Positions 61,074-64,000 of a stretch of 64,000 nt of DNA are shown here, piece by piece. Every line of letters begins with the position of its first letter. Within the stretch, counting starts at the first letter, position 1. Below the pieces are notes generated by a model. That model had not been told where the DNA came from. It ran no database searches and worked only from the letters and a program-made list of their open reading frames with translations. This DNA comes from Burkholderiales bacterium 8X (GTDB taxonomy: Bacteria > Pseudomonadota > Gammaproteobacteria > Burkholderiales > Burkholderiaceae_C), in the NCBI GenBank assembly GCA_902506565.1, contig LR732703.1:1851388-1915387 (forward strand). The letters run 5' to 3'. The translations under genes and the position numbers were made by a program.

Positions 61074-62257
61074 AACAACCCAAGCAGCGCCTGACGGTGC
61101 TCGGCTCGACCGGCTCGGTCGGCGTCAGTACCCTCGATGTGGTGTCGAAACATCTCGACCGCTTCGAGGTGTTCGCGCTTTCGGCGAACACCAACGTCGA
61201 CGAATTGCTCGCCCAATGTGCGGCGTTCAGGCCGCGATTCGCGGTCATGGCCAGTGCCTCGCATGCCGATCGACTGGCCGAGCGGCTCGAACAGAACGGT
61301 TTGCCGACCCGGGTCCTGAGCGGCGAAGACGCGCTCGAGCAAATTGCAGAACATGAGGATGTCGATACGGTCATGGCAGCAATCGTCGGCGCCGCGGGCC
61401 TCGGGCCCTGCCTTGCCGCGGCACGCGCCGGAAAGCGTCTCCTGCTGGCCAACAAGGAGGCGCTGGTCGTCGGCGGCGAACTCTTCATGCGCACGGTGGA
61501 GGAGGGCGGCGCCACCCTGCTGCCGATCGACAGCGAGCACTCGGCCATCTTCCAATCGCTGCCCGAGGATCCGCGCACCTGGGCAAGGCGGATCGACAAG
61601 ATCATCCTGACCGCTTCGGGCGGTCCGTTCCGGACCCGATCGCCGCAGTCGCTCGGCAGCGTGACGCCGGACGAAGCATGCGCCCATCCCAACTGGGTCA
61701 TGGGCCGGAAGATCTCGGTCGACTCGGCGACGATGATGAACAAGGCGCTCGAGGTGATCGAGGCGCGGCACCTGTTCGGCGTGTCGCCCGAGCAGATCGA
61801 GGTGGTCATCCATCCGCAGAGCGTGGTGCATTCGATGGTGCAGTTCGTCGACTCCTCGGTCATCGCGCAGCTGGGCACGCCCGACATGCGGGTGCCGATC
61901 GCGGTCGGCCTTGCCTGGCCGGAACGTATCGCGAGCGGAGCCGCTGCGCTCGATTTCCGGCGATTGGCCAACCTCAGCTTCGAGCCGCCGGACGATGCGC
62001 TTTTCCCGGGGCTACGCCTCGCGTGGCAGGCCCTGCGCGCCGCGCCCGGCACGACGGCGGTGCTCAATGCTGCCAACGAGGTCGCGGTCGAAGCCTTCTT
62101 GCAGCGTCGGCTCGGCTTCGATCGAATCCATGCGGTGAACCTGGAAACTCTGGAGGCGGTGCAGCCCTCCAACACCGGGTCGCTCGCCGATTTGCTGGCG
62201 CTCGATGCCAGCGCCCGTGCGGCTGCGCGCAGCACCGCCGAGCGCTTCGCCCTCTGA
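61070..62257 (+). CDS. dxr: 1-deoxy-D-xylulose 5-phosphate reductoisomerase
   Basis: Converts DXP to MEP with NADPH (395 aa), the committed step before ispD. NADPH-binding LTVLGSTGSVGVSTLDVV, LLANKEALVVGGELFM, metal/substrate residues in LPIDSEHSAIFQ and GRKISVDSATMMNKALEVIE, and a C-terminal helical domain. The start is GTG at 61070, coupled to cdsA by the GTGA overlap. Confidence 0.97.
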   Translation: MKQPKQRLTVLGSTGSVGVSTLDVVSKHLDRFEVFALSANTNVDELLAQCAAFRPRFAVMASASHADRLAERLEQNGLPTRVLSGEDALEQIAEHEDVDTVMAAIVGAAGLGPCLAAARAGKRLLLANKEALVVGGELFMRTVEEGGATLLPIDSEHSAIFQSLPEDPRTWARRIDKIILTASGGPFRTRSPQSLGSVTPDEACAHPNWVMGRKISVDSATMMNKALEVIEARHLFGVSPEQIEVVIHPQSVVHSMVQFVDSSVIAQLGTPDMRVPIAVGLAWPERIASGAAALDFRRLANLSFEPPDDALFPGLRLAWQALRAAPGTTAVLNAANEVAVEAFLQRRLGFDRIHAVNLETLEAVQPSNTGSLADLLALDASARAAARSTAERFAL

Positions 62258-62279
62258 ACGCCTTCCTCCAGGACAGCTC

Positions 62280-63650
62280 ATGCTCACAGTCGTTGCCTTC
62301 ATCGTCGCGCTCGGGCTCTTGATCGCGGTTCACGAATACGGACACTATCGCGTCGCGGTGGCCTGCGGCGTGAAGGTGATCCGCTTCTCGGTCGGCTTCG
62401 GCAAGACGCTGGTTCGCTGGAAGCCGAAGCGCCAGCACCCGGGCCAGGACACTGAATTCGTCATTGCCGCGTTTCCCTTGGGCGGCTACGTCAAGATGCT
62501 GGACGAGCGCGAAGGCGAGGTCGCGCCGAATGAACGCCATCGGGCCTTCAACACGCAGCCCTTGCGCTCGCGGGCGGCCATCGTGGCCGCCGGCCCCATT
62601 GCCAACCTGCTCCTTGCGGTGGTGCTCTACACCGCGGTCAACTGGATCGGCGTCAAGGAGCCGGTCGCTCAGCTCGCCCGGCCGGTTGCGGCCTCGCTGG
62701 CCGAGCAGGCGGGCCTGCGCGGTGGCGAGCGCATTGCCCGCGCCGGGTTCGACGGCGCCCTCGAACCGGTGCAATCCTTCGAGGACCTGCGCTGGCGCAT
62801 GACGCGTGGCGCCCTCGATGGTCGCGACCTGACGCTCGAGGTGGCCGGCGAGGGCAGCACGGCGCCGCGGCAGCTCGTTCTGCCCTTGAGCCGAATCGAG
62901 GCCAAGGATGCGGATGCGCAGATGTTCCGCAAGATCGGTGTGATCGCTCCCTTGACCCGACCCGAGATCGGCGAGGTGATGGCCGGCGGCGCGGCCGAAA
63001 AGTCCGGCCTCAAGAGCGGCGACCTGGTTCGAAGCATCGGCTCGACGCCGATCGTCGACGGGCAGCAGCTTCGCGAAGTCATTCGAAGCTCGGTCGACGG
63101 CTCGCAGCCGCTCACGCAGAAATGGCAGGTGGAGCGAGGCGGCGGCGCGATGAGCATCGACGTCACGCCCGAGGTCCGCGAAGAAGGCGCCAGCAAGGTC
63201 GGCCGGATCGGCGCCTACGTGGGTGCGCCGCCGGAGATGGTCGTGGTGCGGCAAGGTCCGCTGGACGGCATCTGGCAGGGCGCCGTTCGCACCTGGGAGG
63301 TGTCGGGACTCACGGTGCGCATGATGGCCAAGATGGTGATCGGCGAAGCCTCGCTCAAGAACCTGAGCGGCCCGCTCACGATCGCCGACTATGCGGGCAA
63401 GTCCGCAAGCCTCGGCCTGACCCAATACCTGGTGTTCCTGGCCTTGATCAGCGTAAGCCTCGGGGTGCTGAACCTGATGCCTTTGCCGGTCCTCGATGGG
63501 GGGCACCTGATGTATTATCTTTGGGAGGGGCTGACCGGCAAGAGCGTCTCCGACGCCTGGATGGAACGCCTGCAGCGCGGCGGTGTTGCGCTGCTGCTGG
63601 TCATGATGTCGATCGCACTTTTCAACGACGTGACGCGGCTCTTTGGTTAA
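62280..63650 (+). CDS. rseP: Site-2 intramembrane metalloprotease RseP
   Basis: Cleaves RseA after DegS in the sigma-E envelope-stress cascade and removes signal-peptide remnants (456 aa). Zn motif HEYGH in LIAVHEYGHYRVA at residues about 18-22; the third ligand is in NLMPLPVLDGGHLMYYL near the C-terminus. Two central PDZ domains (near GLRGGERIARAGF and GLKSGDLVRSIGS). It lies 22 nt after dxr and before bamA. Confidence 0.96.
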   Translation: MLTVVAFIVALGLLIAVHEYGHYRVAVACGVKVIRFSVGFGKTLVRWKPKRQHPGQDTEFVIAAFPLGGYVKMLDEREGEVAPNERHRAFNTQPLRSRAAIVAAGPIANLLLAVVLYTAVNWIGVKEPVAQLARPVAASLAEQAGLRGGERIARAGFDGALEPVQSFEDLRWRMTRGALDGRDLTLEVAGEGSTAPRQLVLPLSRIEAKDADAQMFRKIGVIAPLTRPEIGEVMAGGAAEKSGLKSGDLVRSIGSTPIVDGQQLREVIRSSVDGSQPLTQKWQVERGGGAMSIDVTPEVREEGASKVGRIGAYVGAPPEMVVVRQGPLDGIWQGAVRTWEVSGLTVRMMAKMVIGEASLKNLSGPLTIADYAGKSASLGLTQYLVFLALISVSLGVLNLMPLPVLDGGHLMYYLWEGLTGKSVSDAWMERLQRGGVALLLVMMSIALFNDVTRLFG

Positions 63651-63686
63651 CTAATGCCGGCCCCTTGCGCGCCGCTCAATTCACAG

Positions 63687-64000
63687 ATGAACAAATCTTT
63701 CAGCCGGTTCCGCCTGCGCAGCGTCGCCGCGGTAGTCGCTACCGCGCTTGCCGCCACCGCCGCATGGGCCGTCGAGCCCTTCACCGTGCGGGACATCCGG
63801 GTCGAAGGTCTGCAGCGGGTCGAGCCCGGCACCATCTTCGCGTCGATGCCGCTGCGGGTCGGCGACACCTATAACGACGACCGCGGTTCGGCCGCCATCC
63901 GCGCTCTGTTCGACCTGGGCCTCTTCAAGGACGTTCGCATCGACGTGAGCGGCAACGTGGTGGTCGTCATCGTCGAAGAGCGGCCCACCATCGCCGACGT
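63687..64000 (+). CDS. bamA: Outer membrane assembly factor BamA (5' part only)
   Basis: Only the first 104 codons are in the window; the gene runs past base 64000. The signal peptide MNKSFSRFRLRSVAAVVATA is followed by ALAATAAWA and the first POTRA domain, FTVRDIRVEGLQRVEPGTIF, VGDTYNDDRGSAAIRALFDL. BamA inserts beta-barrel proteins into the outer membrane. An in-frame ATG at 63654 is possible, but 63687 gives a normal signal peptide. Order rseP-bamA is standard. Confidence 0.93.
   Translation, partial: MNKSFSRFRLRSVAAVVATALAATAAWAVEPFTVRDIRVEGLQRVEPGTIFASMPLRVGDTYNDDRGSAAIRALFDLGLFKDVRIDVSGNVVVVIVEERPTIAD

Noticed and set aside
63654..63686. Upstream ATG for bamA
   Set aside because: It adds 11 residues before an otherwise normal signal peptide and lies 3 nt after the rseP stop; possible but less likely.

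Overview
The window is a contiguous piece of a high-GC betaproteobacterial chromosome. It most likely comes from the order Burkholderiales, family Comamonadaceae, of a Variovorax-like type. The evidence is gene content and order: zapB-zapA followed by 6S RNA, the lgt/malonate genes, phaR and 3-hydroxybutyrate dehydrogenase, a RelA of EXDD type, and the rpsB-tsf-pyrH-frr-uppS-cdsA-dxr-rseP-bamA block. The family-level assignment is inferred from general resemblance; no search was run. I see no insertion sequence, prophage, integrase or CRISPR array. Most of the window is core or near-core genome.

Layout. 0-10 kb: ilvD with a divergent LysR regulator that carries an odd C-terminal insertion; lgt overlapping a malonyl-CoA decarboxylase, then a Bug-type receptor and malonyl-CoA synthetase (malonate use); uspA and a TauE/SafE permease on the other strand; then 6S RNA and zapA/zapB-like genes. 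10-15 kb: a cobalamin riboswitch and btuB-btuF-btuC-btuD. 15-23 kb: a LysR regulator divergent from an alpha/beta-hydrolase homologue lacking its catalytic Ser and His, then a complete RND efflux system (adaptor, pump, outer-membrane factor). 23-31 kb: a perfect Fur-box palindrome and a heme uptake operon (receptor, HmuS, HmuT, HmuU, HmuV), with cobyric acid synthase (cobQ) directly after it. 31-38 kb: nth, a PLP aminotransferase, serB, mfd, ispD, ispF.

38-51 kb: an OmpR/EnvZ-like two-component pair, a small exported protein, a SIMPL-domain protein, 3-hydroxybutyrate dehydrogenase, relA, tRNA-Val(GAC), a small zinc-ribbon protein, phaR, rimO, tRNA-Leu(CAG) and rnr. 51-56 kb: an SDR oxidoreductase, nnr, a dadA-like D-amino-acid dehydrogenase and an amidase. 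56-64 kb: the translation/isoprenoid/envelope block rpsB, tsf, pyrH, frr, uppS, cdsA, dxr, rseP, and the start of bamA, cut by the window edge.

How it works together. Cobalamin uptake (riboswitch), heme uptake (Fur) and cobyric acid synthesis sit within 21 kb, interrupted by the efflux operon. ispD, ispF, dxr and uppS give several steps from the MEP pathway to undecaprenyl diphosphate. Three patterns are not explained by ordinary annotation. First, several genes have an ACAAT-type -10 motif 6-8 nt before the start codon, predicting leaderless or nearly leaderless mRNAs. Second, short tandem arrays with different periods (7, 11, 12 and 32 bp) lie at gene junctions. Third, some proteins have lost or gained key parts: the pseudo-hydrolase, the LysR insertion, and the uncertain rnr start. 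I found no clear multi-gene undescribed system; the best leads are listed as findings.
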